Assembly: GCF_046365375.1 (NCBI RefSeq)
Contig: NZ_JBKEIT010000003.1
Span: 248,001-312,000 of the forward strand
Direction of reading: 5' to 3'
From: Butyricimonas muris
Lineage (GTDB): Bacteria; Bacteroidota; Bacteroidia; Bacteroidales; Marinifilaceae
Length of the DNA stretch: 64,000 nt
Made by a program: the position numbers and the translations under genes
Notes under the pieces: model-generated
What the model was told of the DNA's origin: nothing
Databases searched by the model: none
Seen by the model: only the letters and a program-made list of their open reading frames with translations
Part shown: one piece after another, positions 54,288-62,349 of the stretch
Layout of the letters: every line of letters begins with the position of its first letter
Position numbering within the stretch: the stretch's first letter is position 1

Positions 54288-55514
54288 ATGAATAAATTGA
54301 AGAATTATATCCAATCGGCGGTATACAGTATCATGCATAATAAGGCTTATGCTTTGTTCTGTATCATTGGTACGGCGTTTACGTTCGTGTTTGTTGCTAT
54401 AGTACTACAACTCGTGTATGATGTGGCTGCTGCCAGTAAAGCTCCTTTCGTTAACGCGAAAAGGGTGATTGTGTTTAGTCGTTTCAATAATGTAAAAGGA
54501 GAGGATATAGGAGGAATCTATGCTGGAAGTACTTCTTGGTTGATGGAAAAAATAAAAAACAAGGAAGATTATTTCATGTATTATTATAGTTCGGGTGAGG
54601 TGTCGGCAAATGATATATATAAGAATTCTTATTTTGCTTTTGTAAATGGGGGATATTGGAAGATAAATCAGTTTGATTTTATTGAAGGACGGGCTTTCAC
54701 GGAAGAGGAATGTCAAAACAAAGCAGCTTACGCGGTGGTGAGGGAAGATGTGGCGAATAAATTTTTTAGGAAAGGTGAAGCTATCGGGCAGAAAATGGAT
54801 ATTCAAGGTCGGGAATACACTGTAATTGGCGTTGTAAGTACTTATTCTGTTACTGCGATACAAGCGGATGGGATTTGGGTTCCTTATGTTTTTAATAGTT
54901 TTTCTCCGCGGGGATTCGGGTATTATGATCTGGGTGTTTTATTCCCTAGGGATATTTCTATCCAAAGTGCTAAAGAACATGTTGCCGCGGCGATCAAAGA
55001 ATATTGGGATATGATTCATATCGAGGTGAATATGACGCCGGATAAGTTATATACTTTTCAAGAAGAACGAATTTATAATTTTGGTATTGATTTATATTCT
55101 TACGGGATACCCGTTGCTATTCTTTTACTGTTGATGATACCGGCAATAAATATTGTCACGTTGAATATGGCTAACGTGGATAATTATACGACAGAGATTG
55201 CTTTGAAGCGAGCTTTGGGTGCTGGTATATTCGATTCGTTCGTGCAGGTAATGACGGAGATATCCATACTGGTAATTATTGGAGCGATTTTAGGGGTGTG
55301 TCTGACGTTCCCGATAGCGGATGGGATAAGTATATTATTTTTCAATAGTGGAGAAGATGGACAGGTTTCTCTGGTCGAGAATTTGGATTTCTTCGTTGTT
55401 CTATGTGGAGTGTTTCCTCTTGCTCTGTTGTTCACGCTTTTGTCCGGCAGTATACCGGCGTATATGATAGCTAAGAGTAATATTAATATTATGTTGAAAG
55501 GAGGTTCAAAATGA
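54288..55514 (+). CDS. FtsX-like ABC permease 3
   Basis: 408 aa, paralogue of permease 1: the start SIMHNKAYALFCIIGTAFTF matches YNIMHHKAYAGFCVFGTMLTF, and it has TEIALKRALGAG before the last helices and the same KGGSK ending. The periplasmic domain is the divergent part. It overlaps permease 4 by 4 nt. Confidence 0.9.
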   Translation: MNKLKNYIQSAVYSIMHNKAYALFCIIGTAFTFVFVAIVLQLVYDVAAASKAPFVNAKRVIVFSRFNNVKGEDIGGIYAGSTSWLMEKIKNKEDYFMYYYSSGEVSANDIYKNSYFAFVNGGYWKINQFDFIEGRAFTEEECQNKAAYAVVREDVANKFFRKGEAIGQKMDIQGREYTVIGVVSTYSVTAIQADGIWVPYVFNSFSPRGFGYYDLGVLFPRDISIQSAKEHVAAAIKEYWDMIHIEVNMTPDKLYTFQEERIYNFGIDLYSYGIPVAILLLLMIPAINIVTLNMANVDNYTTEIALKRALGAGIFDSFVQVMTEISILVIIGAILGVCLTFPIADGISILFFNSGEDGQVSLVENLDFFVVLCGVFPLALLFTLLSGSIPAYMIAKSNINIMLKGGSK

Positions 55515-56704
55515 TACGACATATATTAAAAATACTTTGGTATAACAGGAGAAAATATACCGGGGTGTTGATTGAACAGGTGTTGATATTTATTATTTTG
55601 ATGGTGAGTTTGGTGTCGTTATTTGAAGCGATTAGTAAATACAGGGAACCGGGTTTGTTAAACACGGATAACGTGATACTTTTCGGGTATATGCTACATG
55701 GTGGTGGCGGCGGACAAGGTATGAGTCGGGAGGAACAGTCGGAAGTTGCTCGTTGTATGGATGTTATTATTGAAAAAATGCGAAAAGAGCCGTTTGTAGA
55801 AGCGATAACCGAGAGTGTGGGGCTTGCTCCTTATTTGCGGTCGCACCGATATTATGTCGAAATGTATGGCGATACCGTGAGAGCGGATGGTAAGGCTGTC
55901 GGGGTTATTGTGAGATTTGCGGATAAAGCGGCAAAAAAAGTGTTCAATCTGGAGTTGGAAGAGGGAACGTGGATAATCGAAGGAACTTTAGAGGACGGTT
56001 CCTATCCGGCTATTGTCAGTCGTCAATTGATGGATAAATTAGGATGGCATGACGCGATGGGGCGGAAGTTGCAGATGGGAAACACGTTTACGGTTGTGGG
56101 TATTATTGCCGGAATAAAGCAAAGTGTGTTTGCGGATAGTCCGGAGTCAATCATTGTTCCTAAAGAGATAGTGTCGCGATATGGATACAATGAATGTTGT
56201 GCTAAAATTAAATCGGGATTTGAAGATGAATTCCACGCTTGTTTCAGTAGAGAGTTTAAGCGTATGGGGTTGGCAAATAAGGCTGTACAAACTTGTTCTA
56301 GTATGGAAGATTCAAAAATAGGCTCCATGTATGACACGGTTTCCAGCATCGTGATGCAGGTTGTTCCCACGAGTTTTTTGCTGCTTTTCGCTTTTATCGG
56401 GACTTTCGGGTTGTTTTGGTTAAATTCTAAAAAGCGGAAAGTGGAGTTTGCTTTACGTGTGGTTGTTGGTGCAACCAGAAACCGTTTGGTGAGTCTTGTT
56501 GTTTTGGAGAGTTTGATATTGAGCGTGATGGCGGCATTGCCGGGAATCTTGCTGTTCTGTTTCGTGTATGAATGGACGGCGGTACACGTGATGACCGTAG
56601 GGATAACTTTTGTTATCATGGTTTTGTTCTCGGTGTTTAGCGCGTGGTGGCCTGCTTATCAAGTATCTAAGGTAAATCCGGTAGAGGCGATGAGAGACGA
56701 GTAA
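55511..56704 (+). CDS. FtsX-like ABC permease 4
   Basis: 397 aa, paralogue of permease 2: start WYNRRKYTGVLIEQVLIF, FtsX region KRKVEFALRVVVGATRNRL, end SAWWPAYQVSKVNPVEAMRDE. With four half-size permeases and one ATPase gene, the complex probably uses pairs (1+2, 3+4), either as alternative heterodimers or as two transporters sharing an ATPase. Confidence 0.9.
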   Translation: MIRHILKILWYNRRKYTGVLIEQVLIFIILMVSLVSLFEAISKYREPGLLNTDNVILFGYMLHGGGGGQGMSREEQSEVARCMDVIIEKMRKEPFVEAITESVGLAPYLRSHRYYVEMYGDTVRADGKAVGVIVRFADKAAKKVFNLELEEGTWIIEGTLEDGSYPAIVSRQLMDKLGWHDAMGRKLQMGNTFTVVGIIAGIKQSVFADSPESIIVPKEIVSRYGYNECCAKIKSGFEDEFHACFSREFKRMGLANKAVQTCSSMEDSKIGSMYDTVSSIVMQVVPTSFLLLFAFIGTFGLFWLNSKKRKVEFALRVVVGATRNRLVSLVVLESLILSVMAALPGILLFCFVYEWTAVHVMTVGITFVIMVLFSVFSAWWPAYQVSKVNPVEAMRDE

Positions 56705-56723
56705 TTTGTAAAATGGAAATTGT

Positions 56724-58190
56724 ATGAAGACGTTTTTGATGATAGGCTGGTTATTGTTCGTGTTGTCTGTGGCAGGGCAGCAGGAAGAAAGGGTGATTTC
56801 GCTGGAGGAAGCGATACGTTTGGCGCAAGAGCAGTCATTGGACGCGATGGTGGCGAAGAGTCAGTTGCGGGCGGCGTATTGGCAGTACAGGAATTACAAG
56901 GCGGATTTGTTACCGAACGTGAAGTTGGCGGGGACATTGCCGAGTTTCAACAGGACATTGTCGAGTTATCTGAAGGAGGACGGGACGTACAAGTATGTTT
57001 CGAGTAATTCGATTTCAGAACAGTTGTCACTGTCCGTGACGCAGAATATCCCGTTGACGGGGGGACAGTTGTCTTTGCAGTCGCAGTTGGAACGGGTGGA
57101 TCAGTTGGACGGGAACAAAGAAACGGAGTACATGAGCGTGCCTTTTAACGTGGTGTTCTCGCAACCGTTGGTGACGGCGAATCCCTTGAAGTGGAGCATG
57201 AAGATCGAGCCGGAGAAGTATAAACAGGCGCGGCAACAATTCGCGGTAAGCATGGAGAGCGTGTCGGTGCAGGCTATCTCTTATTATTTTGATTTGTTGC
57301 TGGCGATGATAAACGTGAATATTGACAAGCAGAATTTGAAGAGTTCCGAGAAGCTGGTACAGATTGCCCAAGGGAAGCGGGAGCGGGGATTGATTTCCGA
57401 TAATGATTTGTTGCAGTTGAAACTGAATTACTTGAACGCTTCGTCTTCCTTGATACAGACGGAACAGGCGTACGAGCAGAAGATGTTTGCCTTGCGGAAC
57501 TATTTGGGGTATAACGATCGGGTGGTGATCGTGCCGGAGATACCGGGGGAGTGTCCGGAAATCGAGGTGACGTTCAAACACGTGATCGAATTGGCGAACA
57601 GGAATAATCCTTTCCGTTACGAGGTGGTTTGCCGTTTGTTGGAAGCACAGCAGCAAGTGGCGGGGGCGAAAGCCGGACGGGGTTTTCAAGCGGATATTTA
57701 CGCCTCTATCGGGTTCACGGGAAGTGATAAGAACTTTAAGGACACGTACAATAACCTGCGCAACCGGGAATCGGTGAGTCTGGGAATCAGTATTCCTTTG
57801 CTGAACTGGGGAAAAGGCAGGGGACAGGTGGAACTTGCCCGTTCCCGGGAAGAGATTGCCAAGATGCAGGTGGAACAGGATATGCAGGCTTTCGAGCAAA
57901 ACGTGTTGACCACGGTGAAACAGTATCAGGAGCAGAACCGGTTGAACGAGATCGTGCGTCTGGCGGATACCGTGGCACAGAAACGATACAAGACGGCGTA
58001 CGAGACTTTCGTGCTAGGGCAAATCAGTGTGCTTGACTTGAACACGGCACAGACGGAGCAGGACAATGCCCGGCGCACGTATATCAGCCAATTGTATTCG
58101 TCGTGGGTGTATTTTTATAACCTGCGGAAATTGACATTGTATGATTTCGAGAAGAAAGAAGATATTATTTACCAACAAGAAAAATATTGA
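56724..58190 (+). CDS. TolC-like outer-membrane efflux protein
   Basis: 488 aa, signal ending SVAGQQ. TolC-family repeats: RVISLEEAIRLAQEQSLDAMVAKSQ, quoted in parts, then long helices and SVTQNIPLTGG-type barrel strands. The second repeat ends RYKTAYETFVLGQISVLDLNTAQ. It would provide the outer-membrane channel for the ABC system. It starts 19 nt after permease 4. Confidence 0.92.
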   Translation: MKTFLMIGWLLFVLSVAGQQEERVISLEEAIRLAQEQSLDAMVAKSQLRAAYWQYRNYKADLLPNVKLAGTLPSFNRTLSSYLKEDGTYKYVSSNSISEQLSLSVTQNIPLTGGQLSLQSQLERVDQLDGNKETEYMSVPFNVVFSQPLVTANPLKWSMKIEPEKYKQARQQFAVSMESVSVQAISYYFDLLLAMINVNIDKQNLKSSEKLVQIAQGKRERGLISDNDLLQLKLNYLNASSSLIQTEQAYEQKMFALRNYLGYNDRVVIVPEIPGECPEIEVTFKHVIELANRNNPFRYEVVCRLLEAQQQVAGAKAGRGFQADIYASIGFTGSDKNFKDTYNNLRNRESVSLGISIPLLNWGKGRGQVELARSREEIAKMQVEQDMQAFEQNVLTTVKQYQEQNRLNEIVRLADTVAQKRYKTAYETFVLGQISVLDLNTAQTEQDNARRTYISQLYSSWVYFYNLRKLTLYDFEKKEDIIYQQEKY

Positions 58191-58193
58191 AGT

Positions 58194-59438
58194 ATGGATC
58201 AGGCTATTTCTCCGGAGATGAAGAAACGACGTAAAAAGAAATTGATAATAAAAGTCGTTATTACCGTGATGGCAAGCGTGGGGATGTTTTGGTTTTTGGT
58301 GGGCGTGTTTCAGCCCAAGATACGGGGTGCGGAGGTGAATTTCGGGACAGTGGACGAGGGAGCCGTGGAGGTTTCCGTGTACGCCACGGGGAAGGTTGTG
58401 CCTTTTGCCGAGGAGATTGTGACTTCGCCGGTATCCTCGAAGGTATTGGAGGTGTACAAGAAATCGGGTGACCGGGTGGAGAAGGGGGAACCGTTGTTGC
58501 AGTTGGATCTGGAAACGATCCGGACGGATTATGAAACCAAAAAGGAGTCGCTGGAGATGCAGTTGAGCAAATTGGATTTGCAACGAAAAACGATAGCGAG
58601 TGATTTGGCGGAGATGAAGATGCAAATTGATATCGACGAGATGATGTTGAAACGTACGTTGGTGGCGTTGAATAACGAGCGCTATCTGGATAGTATCGGG
58701 GCGAGCACTCAAGAGAAAGTGAGGGAGGCGGAGTTGAATTACACGGTGAAGCAGATGCAGCAGGAGCAACTGAAGCGCAAGTTCGAGAACAAGCAAAGTG
58801 CCTCTCGATCGGAAATCCGGTCGTTGGAATTGGATTACAAGATAGCCAAAAAGAATATTGACTTGTTGTACAAAACGTTGGGTGAAGCGCAGGTACTGGC
58901 ACCACGTTCTGCCACGTTGACGTGGATTAACGATCAAGTAGGTTCTTCCGTGTCACAGGGAAGCAATCTGGCGATATTATCCGATTTGTCGAGTTTTAAA
59001 GTGGAAGGGGAGATTGCCGATAGTTATGCGGATAAGATTACCACGGGTAACCGGGTGAACGTGGTGATCGGGAGCGAGAAACTTGCCGGGACAGTCGGGA
59101 ATGTCACTCCCTCGGTGAATAACGGGATTATCAAGTTTGTCGTGTTCCTGACGGAGCATAGCAACACCCGTTTGCGTTCCGGGCTGAAAGTGGATGTGCA
59201 TGTTACCCACGCCATGAAAGACGACGTGTTACGAATCCCGACGGGAGCTTATTACATGGGTAAAGGCGATTACGATATGTGGGTAGTGAACGGCGACCGT
59301 GCCGAGAAACGAAAAGTCGTGCTGGGCGAGAGTGGTTTTGAACACGTGGAGGTCGTGCAGGGACTGACTTCGGGAGAGAAAGTGATATTGTCGGATATGG
59401 GAAGGTACCGGGATAAGGAGGTGCTGTATATAAAATGA
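58194..59438 (+). CDS. HlyD/MacA-type membrane fusion protein
   Basis: 414 aa: membrane helix at about 19-42, lipoyl-like half motifs (VEVSVYATGKVVPFAEEIV, SKVLEVYKKSGDRVEKGEPLLQLD, each quoted in part), a coiled-coil hairpin of ~130 residues, and a beta-barrel/membrane-proximal end (VTPSVNNGIIKFVVFL, HAMKDDVLRIPTGAYY). It bridges the inner-membrane permeases to the TolC-like channel. It starts 3 nt after the TolC-like gene and is followed by the strong hairpin at 59459. Confidence 0.93.
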   Translation: MDQAISPEMKKRRKKKLIIKVVITVMASVGMFWFLVGVFQPKIRGAEVNFGTVDEGAVEVSVYATGKVVPFAEEIVTSPVSSKVLEVYKKSGDRVEKGEPLLQLDLETIRTDYETKKESLEMQLSKLDLQRKTIASDLAEMKMQIDIDEMMLKRTLVALNNERYLDSIGASTQEKVREAELNYTVKQMQQEQLKRKFENKQSASRSEIRSLELDYKIAKKNIDLLYKTLGEAQVLAPRSATLTWINDQVGSSVSQGSNLAILSDLSSFKVEGEIADSYADKITTGNRVNVVIGSEKLAGTVGNVTPSVNNGIIKFVVFLTEHSNTRLRSGLKVDVHVTHAMKDDVLRIPTGAYYMGKGDYDMWVVNGDRAEKRKVVLGESGFEHVEVVQGLTSGEKVILSDMGRYRDKEVLYIK

Positions 59439-59458
59439 TCGCCCGCGGCAGTTACGGG

Positions 59459-59516
59459 TTTTATCTAAGTATATTTCGGCAAAATACTTATTTTACCGAA
59501 ATATACTTAGATAAAA
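59459..59516. terminator. Long near-perfect hairpin after the efflux operon
   Basis: Arms 59459-59479 and 59496-59516 are exact 21-bp inverted repeats. Inside them AAAAT/ATTTT pairs further around an ACTT loop. It probably ends the efflux operon. The arm core ATATTTCGGYAAA recurs at ~59533-59547 just before the next gene's -7 box, so it may also be an operator. Confidence 0.65.
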
Positions 59517-59562
59517 ATGAGTTTTTTTTGAAATATGTTTCGGTAAATTGAATAGATAGTTG

Positions 59563-59570
59563 TAATTTTG
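59563..59570 (+). promoter_or_regulatory. -7 box of DUF4143 ATPase
   Basis: TAATTTTG, 31 nt before ATG 59602. The preceding TTTCGGTAAA motif copies that in the adjacent hairpin. Confidence 0.5.
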
Positions 59571-59601
59571 TGGGGAAAATATCGTATAAATTCAATTTAA
59601 T

Positions 59602-60873
59602 ATGGAAAAGACACTTATTCGTCAGAATCCACAATGGAGCAATATAGATTTCAAAGATTTGTGTAATAGAGATATTATGGCGAATCTATTGAAAAAAAAG
59701 AATCTGCGTCACGTGCAAATCCTAACAGGGGTTCGTCGTTGTGGTAAATCTACGATTTTCAAGTTGTTAATAAATGATTTATTGGCTACAGGAATAGAAG
59801 GTAAGGAAATTTTAGTACTGAATCTGGATGATCCTCAATTTATTCCTTTTTGGGATAGTTCATCCAAACTTTTTAGTGTGATAGAAAATGCCGAGAAGTT
59901 GACGGGTATTAAGGTTAAATATCTGTTTTTAGATGAGGTGCAACACATACAGGATTGGGAACTTTTTGTGAAAAGTGTTTATGATAGTAATTTGTTTACT
60001 AAAATATATATAACCGGTTCTAATTCTAATTTATTGCAGAATCGCTTTTCTGCTTTACTATCAGGTCGCTATTTTGAGAATGAAGTACGTCCGTTTTCTC
60101 TTTCTGAAGTACTTCGGGCAAAAGGATTTTCTACTTTGCTTGATTGCTATCATAACACACCGGATGTCTTGCGTATTGTAGATAGTGTTTTATTGTATGG
60201 TAGTTTTCCGGAAATTGTGTTGAGTGATGTCGATGAGAATATCAAGTTGGAATTATTGAAAAGTTATTTTGATTCCATTGTGCAGAAAGATTGTATTATC
60301 TATAATAATATTCGCGATACTTATTTGTTTTATCGCCTTGTCAACTATTTGTTACAATACGTGGGTAATCGTTTTTCAATACCCACGGTAGCTAAAGCGT
60401 TGAAAAGTAACGAAAATACAATTTTGACTTATTTGAACTACCTGTGTGATAGTTATATTTGTTCGGATGTGCGTAATTTTTCCTATTCATTGAAAGAAAC
60501 GAATCGTTCGCAGCATAAATGTTATTGTATTGATAATGGGTTAATTGTGGCTAACGTGTTTCGTTATTCACCGCAGAGTGGGAATGCCTTGGAAAACTTG
60601 GTCTATAATGAGTTGAAAAACAAGGGGTATGAAAACATATCGTTTGATAATAGTAAGACGGAATGTGACTTTATAGCATACAAAGATGGTGAAGCACATT
60701 GTTTTCAAGTATGTTATGAATTAAATGAAATGAATAGCATGAGGGAATTAAAAGGTTTTGTGACTGATGTGGTTTCATTGAAATCAAAGACACTGATTAC
60801 GTATAATCAAAAAGACACTTGTGACGATATAAAGGTTGTTCCTATCTGGGAATGGGTTATTAGTGGAAGTTAA
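59602..60873 (+). CDS. AAA ATPase with DUF4143 domain
   Basis: 423 aa. AAA domain with Walker A GVRRCGKST and Walker B YLFLDEVQHIQDWE, arginine-finger-like ITGSNSNLL. The C-terminal DUF4143 has a PD-(D/E)XK-like end (ENLVYNELKNKGYENI, KTECDFIAYKDGE, CFQVCYEL). Family function is unclear; members are widespread, often isolated, and vary between strains. Lower GC content than neighbours suggests acquisition by transfer. It stands alone between the efflux operon and a convergent porin-like gene. Confidence 0.93.
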   Translation: MEKTLIRQNPQWSNIDFKDLCNRDIMANLLKKKNLRHVQILTGVRRCGKSTIFKLLINDLLATGIEGKEILVLNLDDPQFIPFWDSSSKLFSVIENAEKLTGIKVKYLFLDEVQHIQDWELFVKSVYDSNLFTKIYITGSNSNLLQNRFSALLSGRYFENEVRPFSLSEVLRAKGFSTLLDCYHNTPDVLRIVDSVLLYGSFPEIVLSDVDENIKLELLKSYFDSIVQKDCIIYNNIRDTYLFYRLVNYLLQYVGNRFSIPTVAKALKSNENTILTYLNYLCDSYICSDVRNFSYSLKETNRSQHKCYCIDNGLIVANVFRYSPQSGNALENLVYNELKNKGYENISFDNSKTECDFIAYKDGEAHCFQVCYELNEMNSMRELKGFVTDVVSLKSKTLITYNQKDTCDDIKVVPIWEWVISGS

Positions 60874-60878
60874 AAGTG

Positions 60879-60926
60879 AATAGCTAAAAACTAAAGGTTA
60901 GAATACACTTGTAGTTTTTAGCTATT
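60879..60926. terminator. Bidirectional terminator
   Basis: Perfect 15-bp stem AATAGCTAAAAACTA/TAGTTTTTAGCTATT between convergent genes, with ATTATTTT following on the + strand. Confidence 0.8.
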
Positions 60927-60938
60927 ATTTTCAGTTCA

Positions 60939-61484
60939 TCAGATAATCTTGAATCCAAGAGTCAAGTTCCATGATTTCGGGGCTTTGATGCCGTCACCGA
61001 ATTTCTTTAAACCGAATTCGTAGTCGATATCGAAAGTAACTTTCCATACATCTACACCGGCGCCGACTTTACCGTTCCACATCATCTTGTCGGTGTCAAA
61101 CATATCTTTTTTAAGTTTTTTTGTTGTGAAAGAGGCTACCGGACCAACGAATCCGCGAAGTTTGAAGATCGGGAGTTCCAGTATATGGTAACCGACCATA
61201 ACCGGAATGTCAATAGAGCTGTATTTGAATTTCCCGATATTTCCGGCGGTAACTTTACTTTCCTTGTGAGCGAAGTTTAAAGCCGGTTCCAGATAAATAC
61301 TTCCGAAATTGATTCTGGCAAAGGCACCGATCATGTATCCGCCGTGGGATTCTACTTTGTACTCTTTTGCTTTGATTTTCGCATCGTTCCAACCGCCGTG
61401 GATACCCAGACTGATAGGGAGGGATTGAGCCATGGTAGTTAAACCGATAAGGCTGAAGAACGCTAAAATTACAATCTTTTTCAT
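60939..61484 (-). CDS. Small outer-membrane beta-barrel protein
   Basis: 181 aa, signal MKKIVILAFFSLIGLTTMAQ. Alternating strands with glycine/aromatic ends (SLGIHGGWNDAKI, HGGYMIGAFARINFG, IYLEPALNFAHKES, IPVMVGYHILELP, WNLTLGFKII) give an eight-strand OmpA/OmpX- or PorT-like barrel with a terminal aliphatic residue. No extra domain. Specific role unknown. Confidence 0.85.
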   Translation of the reverse strand: MKKIVILAFFSLIGLTTMAQSLPISLGIHGGWNDAKIKAKEYKVESHGGYMIGAFARINFGSIYLEPALNFAHKESKVTAGNIGKFKYSSIDIPVMVGYHILELPIFKLRGFVGPVASFTTKKLKKDMFDTDKMMWNGKVGAGVDVWKVTFDIDYEFGLKKFGDGIKAPKSWNLTLGFKII

Positions 61485-61518
61485 ACTGTTCTTTTTTGTG
61501 TGATTAAATAAATTGTTG

Positions 61519-62286
61519 CTATTTATATTCTATCCGTTTAAATTCCGAGAGGATGATGCCGGTGGCAACGCCCACGTTCAGGGATTCCGTCGAATAGGGG
61601 CTGTGTGCAAAGCTGGGGATTGTTATTTTTCGGGTAACAAACCTTTCTATTTCGGGACTGATACCGTTCCCCTCGTTTCCCATGACGATAAATCCTTTCG
61701 TTCGAAGTTCAGTCCGGTAGATGTTTTCTCCTTCCAGAAACGCCCCGTAACAGGGGAAATTCTGATCCACGAATCGCGGGATAAATTCAACAAGATCCAA
61801 GTAGAACACGTTCACCCTGAAAATTGCACCCATACTCGCTTGAACGGATTTCGGGTTAAAAATGTTCGCACAATCATGGTCACAAAACACGTGCCTAACT
61901 CCAAACCAATCACTCAAGCGGAGAATCGTGCCGAGATTACCGGGATCTTGAATACCGTTGAGCACGATGCTAAGCTCATTTTTTATTTCTTCCGGCGAGT
62001 GTTCTTTGACCGGAATCTGTGCCAAAGCGATTACTTCGGGGAGGGATTTGAAGTTGGAAACTCGTCCCATTTCAATTTCGTTGACTTCTATCGTGTTGTA
62101 TGACTGTGCTTTTTGCCTGTTGCGTTCAATCCACGAGGGACGGGCGATCAAGGTGTCAACCTTCATGTCGGAAAGGAATAATTCCTGCACGAGTTTTTCA
62201 CCCTCTATTTTGAACAAATTATATTTTTCCCTGAATTTCTTTTTTTCAAGGTTTTGGATTATATTTGTTAAGTGTTTACTAAGCAT
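61519..62286 (-). CDS. TrmH-family RNA 2'-O-methyltransferase
   Basis: About 255 aa from ATG 62286 (MLSKHLTNI), the usual start of the family; ATG 62295 adds three residues. The N-terminal substrate-binding domain covers ~1-95 and the SPOUT knot follows: IQDPGNLGTILRLSDWFG (motif 1), VMGNEGNGIS (motif 2) and IPSFAHSPYSTESLNVGVATGII (motif 3, split by the usual SLN). It methylates rRNA or tRNA ribose using SAM. Divergent from tamL, an arrangement often seen in Bacteroidota. Confidence 0.95.
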   Translation of the reverse strand: MLSKHLTNIIQNLEKKKFREKYNLFKIEGEKLVQELFLSDMKVDTLIARPSWIERNRQKAQSYNTIEVNEIEMGRVSNFKSLPEVIALAQIPVKEHSPEEIKNELSIVLNGIQDPGNLGTILRLSDWFGVRHVFCDHDCANIFNPKSVQASMGAIFRVNVFYLDLVEFIPRFVDQNFPCYGAFLEGENIYRTELRTKGFIVMGNEGNGISPEIERFVTRKITIPSFAHSPYSTESLNVGVATGIILSEFKRIEYK

Positions 62287-62318
62287 ACTTTTCAAGTTTG
62301 CTGATTAGAATTAAAACA

Positions 62319-62326
62319 CAAACATA
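62319..62326 (-). promoter_or_regulatory. -7 box of TrmH-family gene
   Basis: TATGTTTG on the - strand, 32 nt before ATG 62286. Confidence 0.5.
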
Positions 62327-62349
62327 GTATTTTTTTGAGATTTTTGAGC

